Assembly: GCA_964473365.1 (NCBI GenBank)
Contig: CAYYOV010000014.1
Span: forward strand, 12,504 to 76,503
Origin: 2-02-FULL-55-14 sp964473365
GTDB lineage: Bacteria; Bacteroidota; Ignavibacteria; UBA10030
Reading direction: 5' to 3'
Length of the DNA stretch: 64,000 bases
Below, in pieces: positions 16,577 through 25,107 of this stretch. The notes beneath the pieces were generated by a model. The model was not told the origin of the DNA. It did no database searches and was given only the letters and a program-made list of their open reading frames with translations. Position numbers and translations under genes: made by a program. Within the stretch, counting starts at the first letter, position 1. Each line of letters opens with the position of its first letter.

Positions 16577-17446
16577 TCAGAACCCGATGCCCAGCGTGAA
16601 CAGCACGACATCCTGCTTCTGTTCGCTCTCGCCGGACGTCGACGTGCCCGGGGTCGAGGTGCTCTGTTCATACTTCGGTTTTGCGGCCAGATAACGGACC
16701 ATGAAGGTCAACCCTCCCGCCGATTGGAGGCCGATACGGCCGCCGAACGCCGGGGCATTGCCCTTTAGAGGATCCTGCGAGAATTGCATGCCCAGATAGT
16801 CGATCGAAACCTTCGGTGATGTGGAGATCATATACCCGAAATCGCCGGCGATGAAAAATCGCACACCCGTGGACGTGCTTCCGAATCCGAGCGAGATGGA
16901 TGGGACGATCATGTTCCAGGAACCGATGTCGGCAGAGATCCCGGTCGTGCCGCCGAACATCTTGAGCAACGCATCTTCATCGACCTTGTTCATGATGTAG
17001 GACCCGCCGATGGCAAAGTAGATGCCGCCGGAAGAGATGTGCGAGTACTCCATACCGGCCACAAACCCGAATTTCGCCATGCCCCCTTCAGGGTCGTCCG
17101 TTTTCGCAAATGGCCCCGTTGGCATCGCTCCGCCCGCGACAAACGAGAAGAATCCCGACGCGCGTTCAGGTTCTGCGGCGTTGGTCTCTGCCGCTATCGC
17201 AGGAGGCGGCACTCCTTCCTTCGTGATCCGCTCGACCTCGCTCATTTGAAAGACGAAGATGCTTCCGTCGGCGGTCTGGATCTTGACCGTCTTGTCGGGG
17301 ATCTGTTCGAGGACGGCCCCCTTGATCACGCTGCCGTTCTTCAAGTACACCACATCGCGCTGCGTGATCTGTGCGATGATCGATGTGGTGAGAAGCACTA
17401 CCAAAGCGGAAAGCAGCAAAGCACGCGACACGATGGCGATTCTCAC
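16577..17446 (-). CDS. Outer-membrane beta-barrel-like protein with N-terminal SPOR-independent strand domain (hypothetical)
   Basis: The GTG at 17446 follows a perfect AAAGGAG with 6-nt spacing and starts a signal peptide (VRIAIVSRALLLSALVVLL ... IIAQ). Residues about 28-75 (DVVYLKNGSVIKGAVLEQIPD, then KTVKIQTADGSIFVF) form a small beta module common before barrels in Bacteroidota. The rest alternates short amphipathic strands with glycine turns (SFVAGGAMPTGPF, FGFVAGMEYSHISSGG) and ends in FTLGIGF, a C-terminal aromatic consistent with BAM insertion. The likely location is the outer membrane; the cargo or ligand is unknown. Confidence 0.65.
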   Translation of the reverse strand: MRIAIVSRALLLSALVVLLTTSIIAQITQRDVVYLKNGSVIKGAVLEQIPDKTVKIQTADGSIFVFQMSEVERITKEGVPPPAIAAETNAAEPERASGFFSFVAGGAMPTGPFAKTDDPEGGMAKFGFVAGMEYSHISSGGIYFAIGGSYIMNKVDEDALLKMFGGTTGISADIGSWNMIVPSISLGFGSTSTGVRFFIAGDFGYMISTSPKVSIDYLGMQFSQDPLKGNAPAFGGRIGLQSAGGLTFMVRYLAAKPKYEQSTSTPGTSTSGESEQKQDVVLFTLGIGF

Positions 17447-17672
17447 GTCGTACTCCTTTGGATGCACAAGAGTGGTGATCTGAACGCGTACCCTAATCTA
17501 CCACCTTGAAAAGACAATCGTAATCGAAATTCGTACGAGCGAGGATCGAAACCCTCTCACTTCTGAGAATGAGATCGTCTCCACATGGACCTCGCCAAGA
17601 GACTCCCACGATTTGCACCCAGGACGGCTCCACGGAGTTGTGGCATGATGATCCTGTCCGGATGTCGGGCCT

Positions 17673-17960
17673 TCACTTCTTGGGCTTGTTGCGACCGTCG
17701 GGTCGTGTGAATCGGACCTCGACCGGTTTCTCGAGGTTCTCGATCGACTCACCGATGTCATCGACACGCTTGCGGAGGACCGCCCGGGCATCCCGAAGCC
17801 CCTGATTGTAGAAGAACGGACCTACCTCGTCGGCGAAAAAATTCAGGAGGTCTCCGGCCTCGAATTGTCCAAGCTCCAGGCCGAACTCCCTCGCGGCGAA
17901 CGCCTGGATCTTCTGGATGATCGCATCTTTGTCGGGCTTGGCGAAGTTTACCAGTGGCAT
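17673..17960 (-). CDS. DUF2164-like small protein
   Basis: This 95-residue protein contains DAIIQKIQAFAAREFGLELGQ, then AGDLLNFFADEVGPFFYNQGLRDA and a charged tail. The helix pattern with EVGPFFYNQG...DA matches DUF2164. It has no membrane segment or catalytic motif. It lies alone between two spacers on the minus strand. The function is unknown. Confidence 0.8.
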   Translation of the reverse strand: MPLVNFAKPDKDAIIQKIQAFAAREFGLELGQFEAGDLLNFFADEVGPFFYNQGLRDARAVLRKRVDDIGESIENLEKPVEVRFTRPDGRNKPKK

Positions 17961-18025
17961 ATGGCATGCAGGGGTGGCGAGTGAATGTGGATACTCGGCG
18001 TCGTCGCAGGTGCTGAGGAAGATGA

Positions 18026-18925
18026 CTATGGTTGGCCGACAGCGTCCCAGACGGCCCGGGCGACCGAGGCGATCACCCCTTCGCGCGCGGCCTCTGAAGC
18101 CCGAGAGTCTGAAACGAAGACCACGACGACGAGTCGCCGTCCGTCAGGCCGCACGATGATGCCCGCGTCGTTCGTGGCCGCCGCGATCCCGTGACGATCA
18201 ACGCCCGATGTGCCGGTCTTGTGGGCGACGACGGTACCCGGCGGAAGGGCCCCTCTGAGCCGCTTCGGTCCGCCCGGGCTTTGTGACATGATGCTCCAAA
18301 GATAGGAACGAAGATCTTCGGAAAAGATGTCGCGCTCCGCGAATACTCGCAGGAGACGCGCCATTGCGATGGGCGTACTGAAATTTCGGTACTGGACTTC
18401 GCTGGAGGCGTGCATCTCCTCTTCCGTCGCCACGATAGCCATTCCGTCGATGCCAAGTCCGCGTACGTAGCGGTCCACCGTGGCCGGTCCGCCGAGTTGC
18501 CACAGTAGAATGTCGCAGCCATTGTTGTCGCTGAGTGCAACCGTGGTTGCAAGAATGGAATCGAGCGTGAGATCGACGTTCCCAGCCGGGTGGGCGTCGC
18601 GGAGTGGGCTCCAGGTGTCGGGCAAGAGGTCTGACGCCGTGACATGCACGACCTGCGACAACGAGAGCGCTCCGCGTTCTACCTGGTCAAGCACTGCCAG
18701 GGCGATGGGGAATTTGTACACGCTCTGCATCGGAAATCGGCGGTCGCCGTTGAACGTGAGCGTGTCGCCCGTCGCGAGGTCGATCGCCGCGACTCCCACC
18801 GTCCCGTCGATGGATCGGGCGACATGCTCGATCGGCCCCCGAGCGCGTGACAGTTGCGCCTCGACCGGCCGGAAGAACACGACCGACATGAGGCATGACA
18901 GGAGCGTGTATGTGGTTCTGGACAT
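18026..18925 (-). CDS. Class A beta-lactamase, subclass A2-like
   Basis: This 299-residue exported protein (signal ending VEAQ) has all class A active-site motifs: SVYK with the nucleophile Ser near residue 68, SDN near residue 131, the omega-loop acid in ATEEEMH, and KTGTSG near residue 234. The sequence around VQYRNFSTPIAMARLL and the TE-x-x-M omega loop point to subclass A2 (PER/CfxA/CepA type), which is native to Bacteroidota. It hydrolyses beta-lactam amides in the periplasm. No mobile element or integron signal is nearby, so it looks chromosomal and intrinsic. No regulator is adjacent; it is divergent from cutC. Confidence 0.92.
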   Translation of the reverse strand: MSRTTYTLLSCLMSVVFFRPVEAQLSRARGPIEHVARSIDGTVGVAAIDLATGDTLTFNGDRRFPMQSVYKFPIALAVLDQVERGALSLSQVVHVTASDLLPDTWSPLRDAHPAGNVDLTLDSILATTVALSDNNGCDILLWQLGGPATVDRYVRGLGIDGMAIVATEEEMHASSEVQYRNFSTPIAMARLLRVFAERDIFSEDLRSYLWSIMSQSPGGPKRLRGALPPGTVVAHKTGTSGVDRHGIAAATNDAGIIVRPDGRRLVVVVFVSDSRASEAAREGVIASVARAVWDAVGQP

Positions 18926-19082
18926 GGCCGAACGCTTTCGGGTATGATACCCAACCTCCGGAAAATTTCATTCTCCGGCAATTGGCGGCTGAGGGTCTCG
19001 TCATGCTGCCGGGGGGTCCCCGCTCGATCGGAGAGCATGGCTTCTTCAAAAAAATCCCCGCAAGTTCTGGCAGAGGAGACCT

Positions 19083-19745
19083 ATGATTCTCGAGATCGCT
19101 ATTGATTCGCTGTCCGACGGCCTTGCCGCTGCGTCTGCAGGCGCTGACCGGTTGGAAGTCTGCGCTAGCCTGGGCGAAGGGGGTCTGTCGCCCTCCCTTG
19201 AGTTGGTCCGCTCATTGGCTGCTCAGACCCGAGTACCGCTCTTTGTGATGATCCGTCCCCGGGGTGGAGACTTTGCGTACTCACATGCGGAATGTGGAGT
19301 GATGGAGCGTCACATCGACGAGGTCAAAGAGGCTGGAGCACATGGGATCGTGCTCGGTCTCCTCACACCGGAACATGCTGTCGACCTTGAACGGACTGCC
19401 GCCTTTGTGAAGCGTTCAGCCCCGTTGCCTGTGACGTTCCATCGGGCCTTCGATCGGTGTCACGACCTTCCAGCGACCGCGCAACGTCTGTCGGACATCG
19501 GTGTGCGCCGCATTCTTACGTCGGGGGGCGCGGCGTCTGCGGAACTCGGGATGGCGATGCTGAAGGAACTTCATCAACAGGTAGGGAGGAGCATCGGCAT
19601 TCTGCCGGGTGGAGGCGTCAGACCGGCGAACATCCGGCGTCTCATCGAATCGACGGGAGTTGCAGAGATCCACTCTGCGGCGCGCGATGCAGCAGGGTTG
19701 TTCGATCCGGAGATCGTGCGCCGCATGAAAGGAGCGATCGAATGA
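19083..19745 (+). CDS. cutC: CutC family protein
   Basis: This 220-residue protein opens MILEIAIDSLSDGLAAASAGADRLEVC, the CutC TIM-barrel signature, and continues with GGLSPSLELV, FVMIRPRGGDF and VTFHRAFD. It ends with GVRRILTSGG and GILPGGGVRPANI. CutC has been linked to copper homeostasis, but its biochemical role is unsettled. The start follows GAGGAG by 6 nt. It is divergent from the beta-lactamase and convergent with the SDR gene 18 nt away. Confidence 0.93.
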   Translation: MILEIAIDSLSDGLAAASAGADRLEVCASLGEGGLSPSLELVRSLAAQTRVPLFVMIRPRGGDFAYSHAECGVMERHIDEVKEAGAHGIVLGLLTPEHAVDLERTAAFVKRSAPLPVTFHRAFDRCHDLPATAQRLSDIGVRRILTSGGAASAELGMAMLKELHQQVGRSIGILPGGGVRPANIRRLIESTGVAEIHSAARDAAGLFDPEIVRRMKGAIE

Positions 19746-19763
19746 TCATCCGCTCGTGTCCGC

Positions 19764-20531
19764 TTACCTCGGCTTCATCGAGAACGCCGCCATCTTTCGG
19801 GCCAGGATCCGGGGGAAGGCGCCAATGAACCATCCGTTCAGCTTGTTGAACCATCCGGGGACCACGACCGCCCGTCCCCGCATCATCCCGTCCCACGCGG
19901 CCTCGGCCACCGGACGGCTCTCCATCGATAGATAGCGATCCAGGATCGACCGGCCTGTATTGGCGGTTGCCTGGAATCCCGTCGCAGTCGCACCAGGGCA
20001 GGCTGCGGTGACCGTCACACCTGTGCCCCGCAATTCCTCGTGCAGTGCCTCGCTCAGCGAGAGGATGTATGCCTTCGTGGCAGCATAGACCCCGAATGTT
20101 GGGGCGGGTTGGAATGCAGCCGTCGAAGCGAAGTTGAGGATCCTTCCCGAGCGTCGAGCGACCATCCCCGACAGGACCACGTGGGTCAACTCGCTGAGCG
20201 AGACAATATTCACCTGCAGCATCGAGGCGTACAGGCCCCACGGTTGCGAGGCGAAGGGGGCGTAGTTACCGAAGCCGGCGCAATTCACGAGAATGTCGAT
20301 CGGACCGATCGATTGGGTCTTCCGAAATACCTCGGCGGCACTGCCTGGACGGCTGAGGTCTGTCGGGAGCACGTGGGCCCGTCCGCCGGTCTCGCGGAGC
20401 TCGGCAGCGAGGGAATTCAGTTTGTCAGTGGTGCGTGCCACCAGCACGACGTCGTAGCCGTGGCGTACAGCGATGTGGGCCAGGTCGCGGCCCAGGCCGG
20501 AAGAGGCGCCTGTGATGAGAGCGAGAGGCAT
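19764..20531 (-). CDS. Short-chain dehydrogenase/reductase (SDR)
   Basis: This 255-residue classical SDR has the cofactor motif LITGASSGLGRDLA at the N-terminus, NCAGFG near residue 84, the catalytic Ser in NFASTAAF, and YAATK with the catalytic Tyr-Lys. The absence of an acidic residue at the end of the second strand and the Arg in VARTTDKL favour NADP(H). The C-terminus (WFNKLNGWFIGAFPRILARKMAAF) is amphipathic, as in SDRs that act on lipids or hydrophobic carbonyls. The substrate cannot be told from sequence. Confidence 0.9.
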   Translation of the reverse strand: MPLALITGASSGLGRDLAHIAVRHGYDVVLVARTTDKLNSLAAELRETGGRAHVLPTDLSRPGSAAEVFRKTQSIGPIDILVNCAGFGNYAPFASQPWGLYASMLQVNIVSLSELTHVVLSGMVARRSGRILNFASTAAFQPAPTFGVYAATKAYILSLSEALHEELRGTGVTVTAACPGATATGFQATANTGRSILDRYLSMESRPVAEAAWDGMMRGRAVVVPGWFNKLNGWFIGAFPRILARKMAAFSMKPR

Positions 20532-20534
20532 GGG

Positions 20535-20690
20535 GGAGAGGAAAGATGAAAGATAGAAGATGGAAGATGGAAGATGGAAGATTGAAGATGAAAGATGGAA
20601 GATTGAAGATGAAAGATGAAAGATGAAAGAGTGAAGATGTAAGATGTGAGAATGAAGACGAAAAAGAGATTGATCGCAGATCGATCGTGT
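20535..20690. repeat. Low-complexity GA-rich degenerate tandem repeat (GAAGATGAAAGATG words)
   Basis: Most of the 269-bp spacer upstream of the SDR gene consists of degenerate 7-8-mers such as GAAAGATG, GAAGATTG and GGAAGATG, repeated about 15 times on the plus strand. It then decays into AGATGTGAGAATGAAGACG-type sequence. It has no coding potential. From 20691 to 20800 I see no feature. Confidence 0.8.
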
Positions 20691-20800
20691 AGATGGAGAA
20701 ATGCAGGGTAGGACAGGAGGAGCGATGACAAAGAAAGGCGGTGGAGCGTAGGTCCTGACGAGGGAAGCGGGTTCGATGGGAAGGGGGCAGCGCGACCGAT

Positions 20801-22498
20801 CTATGCCGGATCCCGTTTGATCACCAGTAGTGTCACGTCGTCCCGCATCGGCACGGGTCCAGCAAAATCGTGGATCTTCTTCTCGATCGCATCGGCCATC
20901 GCGACCGAATCGAGGTGACGGTTCTCCACGACGAACGCCTCAAGCCGCTTTTCGCCAAAGAGTTCGTTGTTCTCGTTGGCTGCTTCCGTGACGCCATCCG
21001 AAAAGACCACGACAAGGTCGCCGGGCTCCAGTTCGATGACATCCTCCTCGAAGAACAGGTCGTCAAGGATGCCGAGAACGGTCCCGCCGGCACTCAGTCG
21101 ACGTACTGTGCCGTCGGGCTTTACGACGATCGGGTTCTCATGCCCCGCATTCGTGAAGACCATCCAGTGACGCTCGATATCCAGGATGCTGTAGAACAAC
21201 GTGACGAACTTACCCTCTGCAATGCTTTGGCGAAGGAGCTTGTTCGTCCGGTGCATGATGCGGCGCGGCGTCGGTCCCACCATCCATTGACTGCGCAGAA
21301 TGGCCTGGATGTTGGCCATGAGCAGTGCCGCCGACAATCCCTTGCCCGTCACGTCGCCCAAGCACAGTGCAGTGCGGCGTTCGTTCATCGGGATGAAGTC
21401 GAAGTAGTCGCCTCCGACCCATTGCGCCGGCTTTGTCCGCCCGGTGATGTCGTAGCCCGGGATCCGGGGAGCTTCGTGCGGCAGGAGGCTCATCTGCACG
21501 TTCCGCGCGGCGTTCAGCTCCTTCTCCATGGCGATGCTCTGCCGCTCGAGCGCATACAGCCGGGCATTCTCGAGCGCGATCGCGCCATGGACCGACAACG
21601 AAAGGATAAGGTCCAGGTCCTCTTTCGTGAAAAGCCCATCCCGCTTGTTGATGAGCTGAAGGACGCCGATGGTCCGATCGTCCTTGTTCCGGATCGGCAC
21701 GCAGAGGATCGTCCGGGTGCGGTAGCCCGTCTTCGTATCAAAATCCGGGTTGAACCGGGGGTCCAGGTACGCGTCGTCGATGACGAGCGGCTCACCTGTC
21801 GAGCCGACATATCCGGCGATACCGCGTCCGAGCGGCAATCGGATCTCGACCAGGTCCGAGCCCTGAAGCACCTTCGACCAGAGTTCTTTCTTTGCCTCGT
21901 CGACCACATACACGGTTCCACCGTCGGCGTCGACGATGTCGCGTGCGGTGTCAAGGATGATCTCCAGCAGGCGGTCGAGATGCAGCGTAGAATTGACGAT
22001 GCGTGAAGCCTCGGAAAGGCGCCGCAATTTCTCGATCTCGAGCGAATGCTGGTCGCCAATGCGCTCCAATTGGCGGACAAAGTGCTGGCTCAAGCCGCGC
22101 AGCCGGACGCTCAGCACCTGAGCCAGACGCTGGGCGACCTCCGGCGACGACGCGATCAACGCCTCGAAGTCAGCCTTCGGCAACTCAGCGGTCACCGTCT
22201 CGTCGAGGGCGATCGCCGTCGACATCCGCGGACGCCCGTCGAGGAGCTCCGACTCACCGAAGAAATCGCCGGCATGGAGCAACGAGAGCAAGATCTCTCC
22301 GCCAGCTGAGGTTCGCTTGCTCACCCACACCCGCCCCGAGAGGATGAGGAACAAGGCTTCATGCGGGTCATCGACACCGAGGATCGTGGAACCCTTGGCC
22401 CACTCGCGGCGGATGAGCGATGGACGCACCTGTTCGAAATCCTCGTCGCTGAGGGTTTCGAAGAACAGGTTCAGTCGGGTGGGATCAGGTGTCGACAT
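20801..22498 (-). CDS. SpoIIE-type PP2C phosphatase with cyclic-nucleotide-binding and GAF domains
   Basis: This 565-residue soluble signalling protein has three modules. Residues 10-130 are a cNMP-binding (CRP-like) domain (ILSGRVWVSKR, then GDFFGESELLDGRPRMSTAIA). A helix joins it to a GAF domain (about 175-325; GIAGYVGSTGEPLVIDDA, TRTILCVPIRNKDDRTIGVLQ). Residues 360-560 are a SpoIIE/RsbU-like phosphatase with metal-binding Asp in VGGDYFDF, CLGDVTGKGLSAALLMA and VVFSDGVTEA. Such proteins dephosphorylate anti-sigma antagonists in partner-switching pathways. No partner kinase or STAS protein is adjacent, though the STAS-like protein at 2452-2841 lies in the window. Confidence 0.92.
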   Translation of the reverse strand: MSTPDPTRLNLFFETLSDEDFEQVRPSLIRREWAKGSTILGVDDPHEALFLILSGRVWVSKRTSAGGEILLSLLHAGDFFGESELLDGRPRMSTAIALDETVTAELPKADFEALIASSPEVAQRLAQVLSVRLRGLSQHFVRQLERIGDQHSLEIEKLRRLSEASRIVNSTLHLDRLLEIILDTARDIVDADGGTVYVVDEAKKELWSKVLQGSDLVEIRLPLGRGIAGYVGSTGEPLVIDDAYLDPRFNPDFDTKTGYRTRTILCVPIRNKDDRTIGVLQLINKRDGLFTKEDLDLILSLSVHGAIALENARLYALERQSIAMEKELNAARNVQMSLLPHEAPRIPGYDITGRTKPAQWVGGDYFDFIPMNERRTALCLGDVTGKGLSAALLMANIQAILRSQWMVGPTPRRIMHRTNKLLRQSIAEGKFVTLFYSILDIERHWMVFTNAGHENPIVVKPDGTVRRLSAGGTVLGILDDLFFEEDVIELEPGDLVVVFSDGVTEAANENNELFGEKRLEAFVVENRHLDSVAMADAIEKKIHDFAGPVPMRDDVTLLVIKRDPA

Positions 22499-22578
22499 GG
22501 ATCGCAACAATGATCAGAACTGGGTAGCGAGGCGTCAGAGGTAGGCGCGGTTTTGGGTGAACGTCACCGGCAGGTCGG

Positions 22579-23454
22579 TCATTCCTGCTCGTCCTGACGG
22601 GCGGAGAGGGGTGCGCGCATCTTCCTTCGCCACACGAGAAAACCGGTGATCGCTCCGGCGATCGCAAGCCCGGCGCCGAACTCCCCGATGAGATAGGCCG
22701 TCGGACCTGTGTCCACGGTTATGACGTCGAAGAATCCCTGGATGAATGCGTTGTGGCTGGCGTGCAGAAATGCGCCCGTCCATAGACTGCCCGAAGCCAG
22801 CCGGAGCCACGTGAACGGGAAGCTGATGCCGACCACCATGATGAAGAACATCGACGCTGAATACCACGAGGGCGTCGCGCCGGTATACTCGAGCAGGAAG
22901 ATCGCAGGAAAATGCCAGAGCGCCCAGACCGTTCCGGTGACAAGCGTGGCCTTCGTCGGACCAAGAGCCGCGGCGAGCCGGGGGACAAGATAGCCCCGCC
23001 ACCCGATTTCTTCCCCCGTGGCAGACAGACAGCTCTGCAGGAATCCGATGGTTCCCACCACGCCAAGCCAGACAACGACAGAGGTACCCGCAGGCAGCGC
23101 GCTCGCGATGCCGATCGATTGCAGGGCTCGCGCAATCCTGGCCGTGTCGGGCACGGACCCGAGTCCCGTGAGCCACACCGATCCGTATGCCACTCCCGCG
23201 TACGCCAGCGGCAACAGATAGGCGATCGCTTGGAACTTCGTCTTCCCCCATCCCCAACCCAGTCCGCGCAGTGACCGATGTTCGACGAACTGCAGGATCA
23301 TGCCGGCGAGCCCCGGGCACCACATCACGGCAAGCACCCACAGTCCACCGTCGACGCGCATGCTCCCGGCTGACAGCATGACGCTGTATGGCACGGCGCT
23401 GAACACGAGCGTGAGAACCAGGAACATCGATGATTGTCGTCCCGGATGCTTCAT
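22579..23454 (-). CDS. CPBP family intramembrane metalloprotease
   Basis: This 291-residue membrane protein has about eight hydrophobic segments. The CPBP (Abi/Rce1) catalytic motif EEIGWRGYLVPRL is near residue 147, with later conserved His in TVWALWHFPA and FLHASHNAF. Family members are glutamate-type intramembrane proteases; bacterial roles include bacteriocin self-immunity and prenyl-protein processing. It ends with a charged tail. It lies 80 bp upstream of the SpoIIE-type gene on the same strand, but no functional link is evident. Confidence 0.9.
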   Translation of the reverse strand: MKHPGRQSSMFLVLTLVFSAVPYSVMLSAGSMRVDGGLWVLAVMWCPGLAGMILQFVEHRSLRGLGWGWGKTKFQAIAYLLPLAYAGVAYGSVWLTGLGSVPDTARIARALQSIGIASALPAGTSVVVWLGVVGTIGFLQSCLSATGEEIGWRGYLVPRLAAALGPTKATLVTGTVWALWHFPAIFLLEYTGATPSWYSASMFFIMVVGISFPFTWLRLASGSLWTGAFLHASHNAFIQGFFDVITVDTGPTAYLIGEFGAGLAIAGAITGFLVWRRKMRAPLSARQDEQE

Positions 23455-23577
23455 CGAGCGAGCGGCGAGATCAACGCGTGTACGGAAATCAAGGTTGCCA
23501 TTGCGTGGAGCCGACCGACGGATAAACTTGGGCAGGAAAGTGTGCGGAAGGACCGATCCGGAATCGCCGATGAACGG

Positions 23578-24123
23578 TCAGAAGAAACGCACCTGGCATT
23601 TTTTGCAGCGTTTGCCCGGCCAGGGAGAGATGCCCATGTATGACCCGCAGTTGGCGCATCTCCACATGACACGGTCGATGAGCACCATGCTCAGTACCAT
23701 CAGGCCGATCAAACCGAAACTGATCGCGGGTCCGTTGATCTTATAGTTGGGGCCGAGTACGTATGCCGTCAAAGCTGTGGCGATGAAGAAGACAGAACGG
23801 AACAAGAAGTTGCCAAGCATGTTCTGCTTGGGCTTGGGGGCCGTTTTCTGGAGTTTCGGCGTGTAGCGGTTTCCGCCGAACTGACCTCCCGGCTTGACGG
23901 GCACTCCTGGGATGCGCCCCGGAGGCGCCGGCGTCGGACCCGTGGGACGACCTGTCGGTACTGAAGCAGGGGACCCCGGCGGACGGACAGCAGGACGAGG
24001 CGGAACGCCCGGCGGCCGAGGTGGGATCCCCGCGGGACGCGGCGGTACTCCTGCGGGACGCGGTGGCGTCATCCCTGGAGGACGGGGCGGTCCGGGAGGA
24101 CGTTGTGGAGGAGGAAAGCCCAT
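23578..24123 (-). CDS. Proline-rich membrane protein with C-terminal zinc ribbon
   Basis: The first 75 of 181 residues are a Pro/Arg-rich disordered segment made of PPRPxGVPPRP-type repeats. Two hydrophobic helices follow (LFRSVFFIATALTAYVLG; ISFGLIGLMVLSMVLI). The protein ends in a zinc ribbon with CANC and CKKC pairs separated by GSYMGISPWPGKR. The same ribbon architecture ends the product of 24303-24860. A cytoplasmic ribbon is plausible, but the function is unknown. Confidence 0.7.
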   Translation of the reverse strand: MGFPPPQRPPGPPRPPGMTPPRPAGVPPRPAGIPPRPPGVPPRPAVRPPGSPASVPTGRPTGPTPAPPGRIPGVPVKPGGQFGGNRYTPKLQKTAPKPKQNMLGNFLFRSVFFIATALTAYVLGPNYKINGPAISFGLIGLMVLSMVLIDRVMWRCANCGSYMGISPWPGKRCKKCQVRFF

Positions 24124-24302
24124 GAATGAACAAAGATTAGCAATCGCACGGCCAGAAGCAAGGAAAGGAAGAAGGGCTCCAGGTCCATTGAGGGGAAATG
24201 GATCGCGCGGCCCCGGAGAACGCGCCTTGCGACGTGTCCTCGTAGGAGCGAGCGGGGGTTACGAGTTCGTAATGGTCTTCCGGTGGAACGGAATGCAAAT
24301 GA

Positions 24303-24860
24303 TCAGAGAAGCTTTCCACCACACTTCGTACACGATCGACCTGGCCAAAGAGTGCGTTTAAGGTAGCCGCCGCAATGCGGACATCTCCACCAACGCCACT
24401 CACCCCATCCACCCACAGCCATGAAGACGAGGGTCACGGCCCAGAATAGCATCGGATTGTGGTCCATTTCAGGGCCCCAGAAGGCGAAGATCGCAACGAG
24501 CGCCGCGCCGAAGAGGAACCGCAGAACAAGGAGGCCACCGACCCTGCGTTCGGGATTGGCGACCGCGACCGGTGTGGCGGCGCCGTCTGCGCGGTCGTGC
24601 CCAAAGAGGTGCGTTCCGCACGACTCGCAAAAGTCGGGCATGACAGAGTTGCCCGGGTATCGGTTGCAGGTCGGGCATCGCCACCATGCAGCGGTCACGA
24701 CGGCGTACAGGGTTGTTGCTGAAGCAAAGATGATGAGGCTGAGGTCGAGCTCCAGGCGGTTTGCCAGGAGGAGCAGGTTCGAGGTCAGGGCGATCGCGAG
24801 GAACGCGAGCCGGGCGGCAAAGATTCGGCGAAAGCGGGAAGGGAGCGGTGCGGCGGACAT
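24303..24860 (-). CDS. Membrane protein with two zinc ribbons
   Basis: This 185-residue protein has two hydrophobic helices (residues 15-60), a ribbon with CPTC and CESC pairs, and two more helices (LLVLRFLFGAALVAIFAFWG; LFWAVTLVFMAVGG). A second ribbon at the C-terminus has CPHC and CTKC separated by GGYLKRTLWPGRS. The C-terminal ribbon parallels the one in the neighbouring protein at 23578-24123 (W-P-G before the second Cys pair), so the two are probably paralogous parts of one system. It lies 10 nt downstream of the anti-sigma gene on the same strand and may belong to that operon. Confidence 0.7.
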   Translation of the reverse strand: MSAAPLPSRFRRIFAARLAFLAIALTSNLLLLANRLELDLSLIIFASATTLYAVVTAAWWRCPTCNRYPGNSVMPDFCESCGTHLFGHDRADGAATPVAVANPERRVGGLLVLRFLFGAALVAIFAFWGPEMDHNPMLFWAVTLVFMAVGGWGEWRWWRCPHCGGYLKRTLWPGRSCTKCGGKLL

Positions 24861-24870
24861 GGTGTCCGTC

Positions 24871-25107
24871 CTACTTCAGGTTCAGAATGGCCATCAGTTT
24901 GCGGTGAGCCTTTGGTGACAGGTGCGGCGTCGGCTCGACACGGTAGAGGTGTACGGTCTTCTTGACGCTGTCAAGGTAGGCGTAGCAGTTCGGGCAGTCG
25001 TGGATGTGCTTCCGGATCTCCCGGCATCGCGGCGAGTCGAGCTGACTGTCGAGGTTGTCGCAGATGTGCTTCGCGACTTCGTCACATTTGACCAGGCGTT
25101 TCTTCAT
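24871..25107 (-). CDS. Zinc-finger (zf-HC2) anti-sigma factor-like protein
   Basis: This 78-residue protein has KCDEVAKHICDNLDS then CREIRKHIHDCPNCYAYLDSVKKT. The H-x3-C-x2-C arrangement is typical of ZAS anti-sigma zinc domains. There is no membrane helix, so it would be a cytoplasmic redox- or metal-sensitive anti-sigma factor. Its ATG overlaps the TGA of the upstream ECF sigma gene (ATGA), the standard arrangement for a cognate pair. Confidence 0.85.
   Translation of the reverse strand: MKKRLVKCDEVAKHICDNLDSQLDSPRCREIRKHIHDCPNCYAYLDSVKKTVHLYRVEPTPHLSPKAHRKLMAILNLK

Noticed and set aside
17453..17520. Sigma-70-type promoter (TTGTCT with TAGGGT) before the beta-barrel gene
   Set aside because: The -10 matches poorly and spacing is 16; an alternative TTA-N20-TAGATTAG is no better, so none is called.
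18026..18925. Recently acquired resistance gene
   Set aside because: No insertion sequence, integron site or composition change was seen around it; it appears intrinsic.
18940..18952. GGGTAT-G-ATACCC palindrome between the beta-lactamase and cutC genes as a regulator operator
   Set aside because: It is only a 6-bp arm, single copy, with no adjacent regulator gene; chance is likely.
20535..20690. Possible CRISPR array
   Set aside because: The repeated units are 7-8 nt, degenerate and contiguous, with no constant 23-47-nt repeats or unique spacers, and no cas genes are nearby.
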